Shown: positions 37,718 to 49,776 of the stretch, piece after piece
How positions within the stretch are numbered: position 1 is the stretch's first letter
Layout of the letters: each line of letters begins with the position of its first letter
Made by a program: the position numbers and the translations under genes
Source of the DNA: Massilia sp. YIM B02763
GTDB taxonomy: Bacteria; Pseudomonadota; Gammaproteobacteria; Burkholderiales; Burkholderiaceae_D
Assembly (NCBI RefSeq): GCF_030412015.1
Contig: NZ_JASNRD010000004.1
Location: forward strand, 1-64,000
DNA: 64,000 nucleotides
Direction: 5' to 3'
The notes under the pieces: model-generated
Database searches by the model: none
What the model was told of the DNA's origin: nothing
Seen by the model: only the letters and a program-made list of their open reading frames with translations

Positions 37718-38733
37718 GCGCGCTCGACCATGCTCCCGTTTCGCCCGGCCTGTGGGCGCTGGCCTGGCGCCGCCTGCGCGCCGACCGCGTCGCCATGGCC
37801 TCGCTGGCCGTCGTGTGCCTGTTCCTGCTGTCGGTGCTGCTGGCGGCCGCCGGCCTGGTCGCCGCCGACTGGGAAGACGAGGTGGCGGTGAACTATGCGC
37901 CGCCGACCTTCGTCGGTCCCGATCCCGCGCTCGCGGCGCTGGCGCGGCCGGCCCCGCCGGCGCCGCCGAACGCCTTCGATCCGCTGGCCGGCGACATCGC
38001 CGCGCTGAAGGACCAGCTGGCCGCGGCCGGCGCCGCCGTGCCCGCCGCGAAGGCGGCGACGCTGCCGTTCGGCGCCGACAAATGGGGGCACGACATCGTC
38101 AAGAAGACCATCAAGGGCGGCCAGACCTCGATCGTCGTCGGCCTCGTCGCGGCCTTCGTCGCCGTGGCGCTGGGTACGCTGTTCGGCGCCGTGTCCGGCT
38201 TCTATGGCGGCTGGATCGACGACCTGTTCAACTGGTTCTACGGCGTGTTCACGGCGATCCCCTCGATCCTGATGATCCTGGCGGTGGCGGCGGTGCTGCA
38301 GACCAAGGGCGTCCTGACCATCGTGCTGATCCTGGGCCTGACGGGATGGACGGGGCCGTACCGCCTGATCCGCGCCGAGTACATCAAGCACAAGGCGCGC
38401 GAATACGTGATGGCCGCCGATGCCATCGGCGCGTCGAGCTGGCGCAAGATGTTCGGCCACATCTTCCCCAACGTCTCGCACGTGGCGCTCGTGCAGGTGT
38501 CGATCCTCGTGGTCGGCTTCATCAAGGCCGAGGTGATCCTGTCCTTCCTCGGCTTCGGGGTGCCCGTCGGCACCGTGTCCTGGGGCAGCATGCTGAACGA
38601 GGCGCAGAACGAGCTCATCCTCGGCAAGTGGTGGCAGCTGGTGGCGGCCGCCAGCGCCATGGCCGTGCTGGTGACGGCCTTCTCCCTGTTCGCCGATGCG
38701 CTGCGCGATGCGCTCGATCCGAAAGTGAAGTGA
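37714..38733 (+). CDS. Dipeptide/oligopeptide-type ABC transporter permease (DppC/OppC-like)
   Basis: A 339-aa partner permease. The first membrane helix (~28-50) is followed by an unusually long Ala/Pro-rich periplasmic stretch (~55-110). Then comes FGADKWGHDIVKKTIKGG, equivalent to the family's LGTDxxGRD motif, and the remaining helices. The EAA region is EYVMAADAIGASSWRKMFGHIFPN. It overlaps dppB-like by four bases and is followed two codons later by the ATPase gene, so translation is coupled. Confidence 0.92.
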   Translation: MSALDHAPVSPGLWALAWRRLRADRVAMASLAVVCLFLLSVLLAAAGLVAADWEDEVAVNYAPPTFVGPDPALAALARPAPPAPPNAFDPLAGDIAALKDQLAAAGAAVPAAKAATLPFGADKWGHDIVKKTIKGGQTSIVVGLVAAFVAVALGTLFGAVSGFYGGWIDDLFNWFYGVFTAIPSILMILAVAAVLQTKGVLTIVLILGLTGWTGPYRLIRAEYIKHKAREYVMAADAIGASSWRKMFGHIFPNVSHVALVQVSILVVGFIKAEVILSFLGFGVPVGTVSWGSMLNEAQNELILGKWWQLVAAASAMAVLVTAFSLFADALRDALDPKVK

Positions 38734-38736
38734 CCC

Positions 38737-40419
<1,683 letters not shown>

Positions 40420-40431
40420 ACTGCTTTAAAT

Positions 40432-40517
40432 CAAACCGGGGTCAGAGCCGGGGTCAGAGCCTTGTTTTGAGCAATTTCTTGAAACCGGGCTCTGACCCCG
40501 GCTCTGACCCCGGTTTG
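40432..40517. repeat. 29-nt perfect inverted repeat built from tandem GGGGTCAGAGCC units
   Basis: The left arm (40432-40460) holds two direct copies of a 12-nt GGGGTCAGAGCC-type unit after CAAACC. The right arm (40489-40517) is its exact reverse complement. The loop is 28 nt. It lies directly after the transporter operon and could act as a strong 3' hairpin, though no T tract follows. It resembles dispersed palindromic elements of betaproteobacterial genomes. Confidence 0.8.
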
Positions 40518-40589
40518 CGATTGGTCAAGCTGGCGCTGGTGTTCAACATCGCGTGGGAAGATGCATTTTTCTTATCCGCCGAGGATCAC

Positions 40590-41825
40590 ATGACACACAG
40601 CCAGCCGCAGCGCAGGGGGTTCCTGCGCTATATGGGGACGCTGGCGGCCCTGTCCGCGCCCGCGCTGCAGGCCGCCGCCAACGAGAAGGACAAGATCGTG
40701 TTTCCGCCGATCGAGGCCAAGAGCGAAAAGCCGGAAAAGACCGAGCCGCCGGGCGATCCGTGGAACGAGCGGGTCGGCGTGGCGATCGTCGGCGTGGGGC
40801 GGATCAGCGTCAACGAGATGCTGCCGGCGTTTGCCCAGAGCAAGCATGCGAAGCCCGTGGCCCTGGTCAGCGGCGACCGCGCCAAGGCGCTGAAGGTCGC
40901 GCACCAGTACAACATCCCCGAGAGTGCCGTGCTCGACTACAAGGACTACGACAAGCTGGCGAACATGCCGGAGGTGCAGGCCGTGTACATCGCGCTGCCC
41001 AACAGCATGCACGCGGAGTACACGGTGCGCGCCGCCCGCGCCGGCAAGCACGTGCTGTGCGAAAAGCCGATGGCCAACAGCGTGGCCGAGTGCCAGCAGA
41101 TGATCGAGGCTTGCCGCAAGGCGAAGAAGAAGCTGATGATCGCCTACCGCAGCCAGTACGAGGAAAACGACCGCACGCTGGTCAAGATGATCCGCAACAA
41201 GGAGCTCGGCCAGCTGAAGGAATTCATTTCCGTGAACTCCCAGCACATGGCCGACCCGCAGCACTGGCGCCTGAAGCGCGCGCTGGCCGGCGGCGGCGCG
41301 TTGCCGGACGTGGGCCTGTACTGCATCAACGCGTCGCGCTTCCTCAGCGGCGAGGAACCCGTCGAGGTGATCGGCAACACCTACTCGACGCCGGGCGATC
41401 CGCGCTTCAAGGAGGTGGAGGAATCCTGCCAGTTCGTGCTGCGCTTTCCCAGCGGCTTCATCGCCAGCTGCACGACGGGCTATGCCTCGCACAAGTCGCA
41501 GATGTTCCGCCTGAACGGCACGACGGCCTGGGCCGAGCTGAATCCCGCCTACGCCTACGAGGGGATCCGGCTCAAGGTCTCGCGCCAGGTCGACGGCAAG
41601 GAGCACGGCAGCGAGATCCAGGGGGAGAACAAGAACCAGTTCGCCGCCGAGCTCGACCATTTCGCCCGCTGCATCCAGCAGGACCAGGCCGTCCATACGC
41701 CGGGCGAGGAAGGCTTGCAGGACCAGCGCATCATCGAGGCGATCTACGCATCGGCGCGCACGCACCGTCCCGTCAAGCTGGCGGCGCCGGGGAGCACGCG
41801 GGGGCCGGAACCGCAGGAATCCTGA
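40590..41825 (+). CDS. Gfo/Idh/MocA family oxidoreductase with Tat signal
   Basis: A 411-aa NAD(P)-dependent oxidoreductase. The N-terminus has a twin-arginine signal (QRRGFLRYMGTLAAL, then Ala-rich to ~30), predicting export of a folded cofactor-loaded enzyme as in Zymomonas glucose-fructose oxidoreductase. The Rossmann motif VAIVGVGRIS is at ~62-71. The catalytic EKP (VLCEKPMANS) and a C-terminal Gfo/Idh/MocA domain with GGGALPDVGLYCINASRFL follow. GAGG lies five bases before the ATG. The sugar substrate is not deducible. A longer open frame into the upstream repeat is spurious. Confidence 0.92.
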   Translation: MTHSQPQRRGFLRYMGTLAALSAPALQAAANEKDKIVFPPIEAKSEKPEKTEPPGDPWNERVGVAIVGVGRISVNEMLPAFAQSKHAKPVALVSGDRAKALKVAHQYNIPESAVLDYKDYDKLANMPEVQAVYIALPNSMHAEYTVRAARAGKHVLCEKPMANSVAECQQMIEACRKAKKKLMIAYRSQYEENDRTLVKMIRNKELGQLKEFISVNSQHMADPQHWRLKRALAGGGALPDVGLYCINASRFLSGEEPVEVIGNTYSTPGDPRFKEVEESCQFVLRFPSGFIASCTTGYASHKSQMFRLNGTTAWAELNPAYAYEGIRLKVSRQVDGKEHGSEIQGENKNQFAAELDHFARCIQQDQAVHTPGEEGLQDQRIIEAIYASARTHRPVKLAAPGSTRGPEPQES

Positions 41826-41943
41826 CGCGCGAAAAATGCGCGACTGTTGCGCAAAGGGCGCGCTGGCGGACGATACGCGGATAAATCCCGGGCAAAAGAG
41901 GGGAAACCCAAACGCGCCGATGGTTTTCCGCTAACATAGTGAA

Positions 41944-42897
41944 ATGGCCTCGCTTTCGCACCTCATCCACACCTACGGCGCCCTGATCGTGTTCGGTCTC
42001 GTGCTGGTCGAGCAGCTCGGCCTGCCGATCCCCGCGTTCCCCGTCCTGATCATCGCCGGCGCCATGGCCGTCGACGGCGGCGCCAACTGGCCCGTGTACC
42101 TGGCCGCCTCGGTGCTGGCCTGCCTGCTCAGCGACTATTTCTGGTTCCGCGCCGGGCGTTATTACGGCCGGCGCATCCTGCGCCTGCTGTGCAAGATCTC
42201 GCTGTCTCCCGATTCCTGCGTCAGCCAGACCGAGGACAACTTCGGCCGCTGGGGCGCCAAGTCGCTGATGGTCGCCAAGTTCATTCCGGGTTTCAGCACC
42301 ATCGTCTCGCCGCTGGCCGGCGCCACCGGTACCCGCACCCGCCACTTCCTGATGTTCTCCGCCATCGGCGGCTTGTTCTGGAGCAGCGTCGGCATGGGCA
42401 TCGGCGCCTGGTTCCACGACAGCATCGACGACGTGATCGCCTGGCTCGGCAACCTCGGCGGCACGGCCATCACCATCATCGCCGTCCTGCTGGGTCTGTT
42501 CGTGCTGCTCAAGTACATCGAGCGCAAGCGCAACCTCGGCGCCGCCAAGGTGCCGCGCGTCACGATGGAGGAGCTCAAGGACATGCTCGAAGCGGGCCAC
42601 GAACCCCTGATCGTCGACGCCCGCGGCGTGACGGCGCGCCAGCTCGAGCAGGGCATTCCGGGCGCGCTGGTCTATGGCGACGCCGTGCCGGAGCGCCTGA
42701 TGGCCACGCTCGACAAGGAACGCCACATCGTCGTGTACTGCTCGTGCCCGAACGACGTCACCGCGGCCCAGGTCGCCAAGGAATTCGTCAAGAACGGCTT
42801 CCACCGCGCCCGGCCCCTGCATGGCGGCCTCGACGCCTGGAACGCGCACTGCGCCGCGGCCCAGGCCGACGCCGAGCTCACGCCCAAGGCCGGGTGA
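41944..42897 (+). CDS. DedA-family membrane protein fused to a rhodanese domain
   Basis: A 317-aa two-domain protein. Residues ~1-195 are a DedA/SNARE-associated membrane protein with several hydrophobic segments and the conserved FIPGFSTIVSPLAGATG. DedA proteins act as lipid scramblases or undecaprenyl-phosphate flippases in other bacteria. Residues ~205-305 form a cytoplasmic rhodanese-like domain with active-site Cys in VVYCSCPNDVTAAQVAKEF. This fusion recurs in betaproteobacteria. What the sulfurtransferase-like domain does for the membrane part is unknown. It has its own downstream terminator. Confidence 0.9.
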   Translation: MASLSHLIHTYGALIVFGLVLVEQLGLPIPAFPVLIIAGAMAVDGGANWPVYLAASVLACLLSDYFWFRAGRYYGRRILRLLCKISLSPDSCVSQTEDNFGRWGAKSLMVAKFIPGFSTIVSPLAGATGTRTRHFLMFSAIGGLFWSSVGMGIGAWFHDSIDDVIAWLGNLGGTAITIIAVLLGLFVLLKYIERKRNLGAAKVPRVTMEELKDMLEAGHEPLIVDARGVTARQLEQGIPGALVYGDAVPERLMATLDKERHIVVYCSCPNDVTAAQVAKEFVKNGFHRARPLHGGLDAWNAHCAAAQADAELTPKAG

Positions 42898-42915
42898 CAT
42901 TTCCCGTCCCGCGAG

Positions 42916-42954
42916 CAGGCCGGTACGTGCAAGACGTTCCGGCCTGTCGTTTTT
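42916..42954 (+). terminator. Terminator after the DedA-rhodanese gene
   Basis: An 8-bp GC stem (42916-42923 with 42939-42946), with an inner ACGT pairing, followed by TCGTTTTT. Confidence 0.7.
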
Positions 42955-43099
42955 AGTAGCGCGACTACTTGTCGCATGGCAGGTGGTTTTGCGCCGGATC
43001 GGGGCTGCCACGGGATTCATGTACCTAAACTACAATAAAGACTTGCGTCCAAGCCAATAAATCCTTAAGCTTCCCGCATCCGTTTTTTTGTTGGCAACC

Positions 43100-44122
43100 A
43101 TGACCGCTTCGCCAGTTTCCGCCGCCGCTCCCGTATTCGATTCCGCCCATGACAGCCCGCGCCTGCTGGCCGACATCGGCGGCACCAATGCGCGTTTCGC
43201 GCTGGAACTCGGGCCGGGCCGGATCGCGGCGATCGAGGTGCTGGCCTGCGCCGCCTACCCGACGCTGCGCGATGCCATGCGCGCCTACCTGGCGCTGCCG
43301 GCCGTCGCCGCGCACGGGGACGTGCGCCATGCGGCGATCGCCATCGCCAATCCGGTGACGGGCGATGAGGTGCGCATGACCAACCACCACTGGGCTTTTT
43401 CGATCGAGGAAGTGCGGCGCGACATCGGTTTCGACACCTTCGTCGTGGTCAACGATTTTTCCGCGCTGGCGATGGCGCTGCCGTATCTGGCGCCGCACGA
43501 GAAGCAGCAGGTGGGCGGCGGCGCGCCGGTGGCGGGCGAAGCCATCGGCCTGGTCGGCGCCGGCACGGGCCTGGGCGTGTCCGGCCTGATCGCGGCCCCG
43601 GACGGCAAGGGCTGGACGGCGCTGCGCAGCGAGGGCGGCCACGTCACCTTCGCGCCCGCCAACGAGACCGAGGTCGCGATCCTGCAGTACGCCTGGCGGG
43701 AGTTCGAGCACGTGTCGGCCGAGCGTTTCATCTCGGGCGCCGGCGTCGAACTGATCTACCGTGCGCTGGCGGATTACCGCAAGGTGCCGGACGAGGGCCT
43801 GGGCGCACCGGAAATCTCGCGGCGCGGCCTGGATCGGACCTGCGCGTTGTGCGAGGAAGTGCTGGAAACCTTCTGCGGCATGCTCGGCACCATCGCCGGC
43901 AACCTGGCCGTGACGCTGGGCGCGCAGGGCGGCGTCTACATCGGCGGCGGCATCGTGCCGCGCCTGAAGGAACGTTTCGGCCTGTCGTGCTTCCGCGAGC
44001 GCTTCGAGCACAAGGGCCGCTTCGCCGGCTATCTGGGCCAGGTGCCGACCTATGTGATCACGGCCGAATATCCCGCGTTCACGGGAGTTTCGGCCATCCT
44101 GGCCGACCGCCTCGGCCGCTGA
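43100..44122 (+). CDS. glk: Glucokinase
   Basis: Phosphorylates glucose with ATP at entry to glycolysis or the Entner-Doudoroff route. The 340-aa protein belongs to the proteobacterial ROK-unrelated Glk family: phosphate-binding [14 protein letters not shown] at ~22-35, sugar-binding [16 protein letters not shown]-site [12 protein letters not shown] and [10 protein letters not shown], and [11 protein letters not shown] near the C-terminus. The ATG at 43100 is preferred to two upstream TTG codons. The neighbours are not other sugar-catabolic genes. Confidence 0.95.
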   Translation: MTASPVSAAAPVFDSAHDSPRLLADIGGTNARFALELGPGRIAAIEVLACAAYPTLRDAMRAYLALPAVAAHGDVRHAAIAIANPVTGDEVRMTNHHWAFSIEEVRRDIGFDTFVVVNDFSALAMALPYLAPHEKQQVGGGAPVAGEAIGLVGAGTGLGVSGLIAAPDGKGWTALRSEGGHVTFAPANETEVAILQYAWREFEHVSAERFISGAGVELIYRALADYRKVPDEGLGAPEISRRGLDRTCALCEEVLETFCGMLGTIAGNLAVTLGAQGGVYIGGGIVPRLKERFGLSCFRERFEHKGRFAGYLGQVPTYVITAEYPAFTGVSAILADRLGR

Positions 44123-44540
44123 TCGTACCGTCGCGGCGGGACGGTCGCCGATGCGATGCGCACGGCATCTCCCGTTCGCGGTTTTATCGGGTACAATGGC
44201 CGTCAATTGGTAGAAACGATGTCGCTCGCTCGCGGGGCGTGCGTCCGGAGCCCATCCTCCGGTGCCGAATCTCCCCCGGGCCTGGCAGTCCTCGCGCCAG
44301 CAGCGTTTCGCCGAAATCAACCGTTAGCAATCCGCCTGTCGTGCGGATTGCCGCGTGGCGGGCGCCAAGTCCCCCGCACTTCCGCCCGGAGTTCCGGTCC
44401 GGGCGCGGAACCCCGATTCAACGTTGCATCCTACGGGCCAGCCAGGGCTTCGTACCGCAGGCGCTCATGCGCTGGCGTTGAGCGGGATTGTGTTTGATAT
44501 TTTCTTTGCATCCAGGTGCAAACCCGCTGACGACATCGCT
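44123..44540. other. Long noncoding leader region upstream of scpB
   Basis: A TACAAT -10-like box at 44192-44197 would leave about 340 nt of untranslated RNA before scpB. The stretch is GC-rich and can form several hairpins, for example CAATCCGC/GCGGATTG near 44330. I do not recognise a known riboswitch, 6S, SRP, RNase P or tRNA signature. A 113-codon open frame (44156-44497) lacks a ribosome-binding site and protein character. Confidence 0.45.
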
Positions 44541-45200
44541 ATGAACACTGATGAGGCCAAGAAGGTGCTCGAGACCGCCTTGTTGTGCGCGCGCGAGCCG
44601 ATGACGCTCCACGGCATGAAGAAGCTGTTCGCCGACGTCGACGGCAGCGGCAGGCAGGTGGGGACGGGCGTCGGCGCGGACACGATCAAGCTCCTGCTGG
44701 AAGAATTGCGCCACGACTGGCGCGACCGCGGCATCGAGATCGTCAGCCTGGCCTCCGGCTGGCGCTTCCAGAGCCGGCCCGAGATGAAGCCCTACCTGGA
44801 CCGCATTTCGCCGGAAAAGCCGCCGAAGTATTCGCGCGCCACGCTGGAAACGCTGGCGATCATCGCCTACCGCCAGCCGGTGACGCGCGGCGACATCGAG
44901 GAGATCCGCGGCGTCGCGGTGAACTCGCAGACGATCAAGATGCTCGAGGACCGCGGCTGGATCGACGTGGTCGGGCATCGCGAAGTGCCGGGACGCCCGG
45001 CCCTGTTGGGAACGACCAAGCAATTTCTCGACGACCTGGGCCTGGCTTCGCTGTCGGCGCTGCCGCCCCTGCAGCAGGTGGCCGACATCGGCGCCGGCCG
45101 CAGCCTGGAGGCGCTGGAAGCGGCCCTGCAACAACAATTTGACGACACTTCACCCGTTGAAGTCCCGATTCACGAGCCTGCGCCCGCATCCGGCGGTTGA
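44541..45200 (+). CDS. scpB: Segregation and condensation protein ScpB
   Basis: A 219-aa kleisin-associated subunit of the SMC-ScpAB condensin complex for chromosome organisation. It has the paired winged-helix architecture with the family segments [29 protein letters not shown] and [30 protein letters not shown]. The ATG at 44541 gives [17 protein letters not shown]. The open frame continues 62 codons upstream without family similarity. It is followed 27 bases later by rluB, a common pairing. scpA is not in the window. Confidence 0.94.
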   Translation: MNTDEAKKVLETALLCAREPMTLHGMKKLFADVDGSGRQVGTGVGADTIKLLLEELRHDWRDRGIEIVSLASGWRFQSRPEMKPYLDRISPEKPPKYSRATLETLAIIAYRQPVTRGDIEEIRGVAVNSQTIKMLEDRGWIDVVGHREVPGRPALLGTTKQFLDDLGLASLSALPPLQQVADIGAGRSLEALEAALQQQFDDTSPVEVPIHEPAPASGG

Positions 45201-45227
45201 GCCCAGGTCAGCAAAACCAAGAAACGA

Positions 45228-47345
45228 ATGATGAATCCAACTGACACCACCGAGACGACCCCTGCCGAGGCAGGGCTGGAGGCGGTTGCCAAGCCGAAGC
45301 GCCGCACCAAGGCGCAGGCGGCCCAGGCAGCCGACGGCGCGCAGCCGGCGGCCGCGGCCGAACAAGCGGGTCAATCCGCGGCCGCATCGGCGACGGAACC
45401 CGCTGCCAAGCCCAAGCGAACCCGCAAGACCGCTGCCGTGAAGGACGCGGCCCCCGAAGGCGCCGCCGCCGTGAGCGAAGCGCAATCGGCCGGCGCCGCC
45501 GCCGAAGGGGCGCAGGCTGCCGTCGCCGCGAAGGCGCCGCGCAAGCCGCGCGCCAGGAAGGAACCCGCTGCACCGGCAGCGGCCGAGCAGGCCGCGGCGC
45601 CGGCTCCGATGGCCGAGGCTGCAGCGCAGCCGGCCGCCCAGTCCGCCGATGCGGGCGACGGCGCTGTACGCCAGGGCGGCCAGGACGGCCAGCGCAAGCC
45701 GCGCGGCCCGCGCCAGATGCGCGAGCAGCGCCAGCAGCGCGCCGTGCTCCAGCAGGAGCGCCAGGAACGCGCCCCGCAGGCCGAGGCCCCAGCGGAAGGC
45801 GCCGCCGAGGCCGCGCCCGACACCGGCCTGGTGACGCACCGTTCGCCACGCCAGCAGAAGAACCAGAAGAAAGGCCAGCAGAGCCAGCGCAGCCAGCAGG
45901 TCCAGGGCGCCCAGCAGGGCCAGCCCGCAGGCCAGGGCAAGGGAGCGCAGCCGCAAGGCAGGAATGCGAAGAACGGCAAGGGCAAGGGCAAGGGCGACGC
46001 CAAGGGCAAGGGCAACGACGCCGACGCCGTGTTCTCCTTCGTCACCTCGGACGCGTTCGACGCCAACGAGGGCGGCCGCGGCCAGGCCCAGCCCTCCAAG
46101 GCGCGCCGCGACCTGACGGCCGACGACGACGCGCCCAAGCTGCACAAGGTACTGGCCGAGGCCGGCCTCGGCTCGCGCCGCGACATGGAAGAATTGATCG
46201 TCGCGGGCCGCGTGTCGGTGAACGGCGAGCCGGCCCACATCGGCCAGCGCATCCTGCCGACCGATGCCGTGCGCATCAACGGCAAGCTGCTGCAGCGCCG
46301 CGTCAACAACAACAAGCCGCCACGCGTGCTGGTGTACCACAAGCCGGCCGGCGAGATCGTCAGCGCGGACGATCCGGAAGGCCGTCCGTCCGTGTTCGAC
46401 CGTCTGCCGACCATGAAGACCGGCAAGTGGCTGGCCGTGGGCCGCCTCGACTTCAATACCGAGGGCCTGCTGCTGTTCACGAACTCGGGCGACCTGGCCA
46501 ACCGGCTCATGCACCCGCGCTATAACATCGACCGCGAGTACGCCGTGCGCACGCTGGGCGAGCTGGAAGAAGGCATGCGCCAGAAGCTGCTGGCCGGCGT
46601 CGAGCTGGAAGACGGCCTGGCGAACTTCACCAAGATCGCCGACGGCGGCGGCGAAGGCGTCAACCGCTGGTACCGCGTGGTGATCGGCGAAGGCCGCAAC
46701 CGCGAGGTGCGCCGCATGTTCGAGGCGGTCGGGCTGACCGTCTCGCGCCTGATCCGTACCCGCTACGGCGCGATGACGCTGCCGAGCGGCCTCAAGCGCG
46801 GCCGCTGGGAAGAGCTGGAAGACAACGACGTGCGCAACTTCCTGACCGCCTTCGGCATCGAGAAGAAGGGCGGCCAGGGCGGCAATGCGGGCGCCGGCGC
46901 CGGCAAGGGCCAGCAGGGCAACGGACGCCGCAACGGCCACCAGGGCGAGGACCGCGAGCCGAACGGCAACCGCATCGACCGTGCCGACGCCAACCGCAAT
47001 GTCGACCCGTTCGGCCCGCCGGTCGTGCGTGCCGGCGCGGGCCGCGGCCAGGCCGGCATCCTCAGCGTACTGGGCGTGCCGCCGGCGCCGGCCGGTCGTC
47101 CGGGCAGCCAGGGCGGCCGCCCGGGTGCCCAGAACGGCCGCGCGGGCGGCCAGAACGGTCGCCCGGGCGGGCAGGGCGCGCGCGGCGCGAATGGCGGCGG
47201 CAAGGGTGGCGCCAAGGGCAAGGGCCCGCGCCAGCCGGATCCGCTGCAGACCACCTTCGGTTTCGCCGGCGCCGGCCAGAACCGCCGCGGCCAGGGTGCG
47301 CGCGTCAGCGACTCGGGCATGCCGCGCCGCGGACGCCGGGGTTGA
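45228..47345 (+). CDS. rluB: 23S rRNA pseudouridine-2605 synthase RluB with long low-complexity tails
   Basis: Isomerises U2605 in 23S rRNA. The catalytic core spans ~300-545. It begins with an S4 RNA-binding domain ([21 protein letters not shown]), followed by the RsuA/RluB-type pseudouridine synthase with the catalytic Asp near 408 in [19 protein letters not shown] and [14 protein letters not shown]. The 705-aa length is more than twice that of E. coli RluB. The excess is a ~300-residue N-terminal Ala/Lys/Pro/Gln-rich region and a ~160-residue C-terminal Gly/Arg/Asn/Gln-rich region, both apparently disordered and probably RNA-binding. Tandem ATGs occur at 45228/45231 and the first is taken. 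Confidence 0.93.
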   Translation: MMNPTDTTETTPAEAGLEAVAKPKRRTKAQAAQAADGAQPAAAAEQAGQSAAASATEPAAKPKRTRKTAAVKDAAPEGAAAVSEAQSAGAAAEGAQAAVAAKAPRKPRARKEPAAPAAAEQAAAPAPMAEAAAQPAAQSADAGDGAVRQGGQDGQRKPRGPRQMREQRQQRAVLQQERQERAPQAEAPAEGAAEAAPDTGLVTHRSPRQQKNQKKGQQSQRSQQVQGAQQGQPAGQGKGAQPQGRNAKNGKGKGKGDAKGKGNDADAVFSFVTSDAFDANEGGRGQAQPSKARRDLTADDDAPKLHKVLAEAGLGSRRDMEELIVAGRVSVNGEPAHIGQRILPTDAVRINGKLLQRRVNNNKPPRVLVYHKPAGEIVSADDPEGRPSVFDRLPTMKTGKWLAVGRLDFNTEGLLLFTNSGDLANRLMHPRYNIDREYAVRTLGELEEGMRQKLLAGVELEDGLANFTKIADGGGEGVNRWYRVVIGEGRNREVRRMFEAVGLTVSRLIRTRYGAMTLPSGLKRGRWEELEDNDVRNFLTAFGIEKKGGQGGNAGAGAGKGQQGNGRRNGHQGEDREPNGNRIDRADANRNVDPFGPPVVRAGAGRGQAGILSVLGVPPAPAGRPGSQGGRPGAQNGRAGGQNGRPGGQGARGANGGGKGGAKGKGPRQPDPLQTTFGFAGAGQNRRGQGARVSDSGMPRRGRRG

Positions 47346-47460
47346 TTCCGGACGCATCGGGCGCATATGGGGCGGATGCTGCACTGCACGCCAGTCCCGG
47401 CGCCCGCTTCGCCAACGGTGTAAACTGTTGCATGGGTGTTCATTTTTGAGGGAATGGCAA

Positions 47461-47489
47461 TTGCGGCCATTCCTGGTTCGGGTTATAAT
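47461..47489 (+). promoter_or_regulatory. Predicted promoter of the rimP-nusA-infB operon
   Basis: TTGCGG (47461-47466), a 17-bp spacer and a perfect TATAAT (47484-47489). The -35 lies inside an inverted repeat GGAATGGC (47451-47458) / GCCATTCC (47466-47473). The -10 lies between the arms of TCGGGTTA (47478-47485) / TAACCCGA (47497-47504), so either repeat could be an operator. Confidence 0.7.
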
Positions 47490-47510
47490 TGACGTCTAAC
47501 CCGAGTCGTT

Positions 47511-47581
47511 GTTCCCAGTGTTGTTTGGTGAGCTGCCTCTGGTTGGGAACAAGAAGATGGGCAGTTGCCCATTTTTTTTTT
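47511..47581 (+). terminator. Leader terminator (possible attenuator) upstream of rimP
   Basis: Hairpin ATGGGCA/TGCCCAT (47557-47563 with 47566-47572) is followed by about ten T, about 65 nt into the predicted leader and 47 nt before the rimP start. The 5' arm can alternatively pair with GCTGCC at 47532-47537. A 7-bp hairpin GTTCCCA (47511-47517) / TGGGAAC (47544-47550) encloses that site. If the promoter at 47461 is real, every operon transcript must pass this terminator. Confidence 0.7.
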
Positions 47582-47627
47582 GTTGAATCGTTTTGAGGGT
47601 CCGGCACCGGACCGGTGGAGAGAAGCT

Positions 47628-49678
<2,051 letters not shown>

Positions 49679-49687
49679 ATGAAGTGC

Positions 49688-49715
49688 AAAGACCGGAGCC
49701 ACCGCCCCGGTCTTT
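49688..49715 (+). terminator. Hairpin between nusA and infB
   Basis: A 9-bp stem AAAGACCGG (49688-49696) with CCGGTCTTT (49707-49715) and only a weak T-rich tail. It could be a partial terminator or a processing site that sets the nusA:infB ratio. Confidence 0.5.
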
Positions 49716-49776
49716 CGTGCTTTATTAAGCAGGAAAATTTCTTTATCATCTCGCGACACATAGAAAAGAGGACTGA

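Noticed and set aside
44156..44497. 113-codon ORF upstream of scpB
   Set aside because: No Shine-Dalgarno, composition unlike the proteins around it, and no recognisable domain. More likely noncoding leader.
47565..47627. TTG start extending RimP by 21 residues
   Set aside because: It would begin inside the leader terminator hairpin. The GTG at 47628 has GGAG at the right distance and gives the normal family N-terminus.
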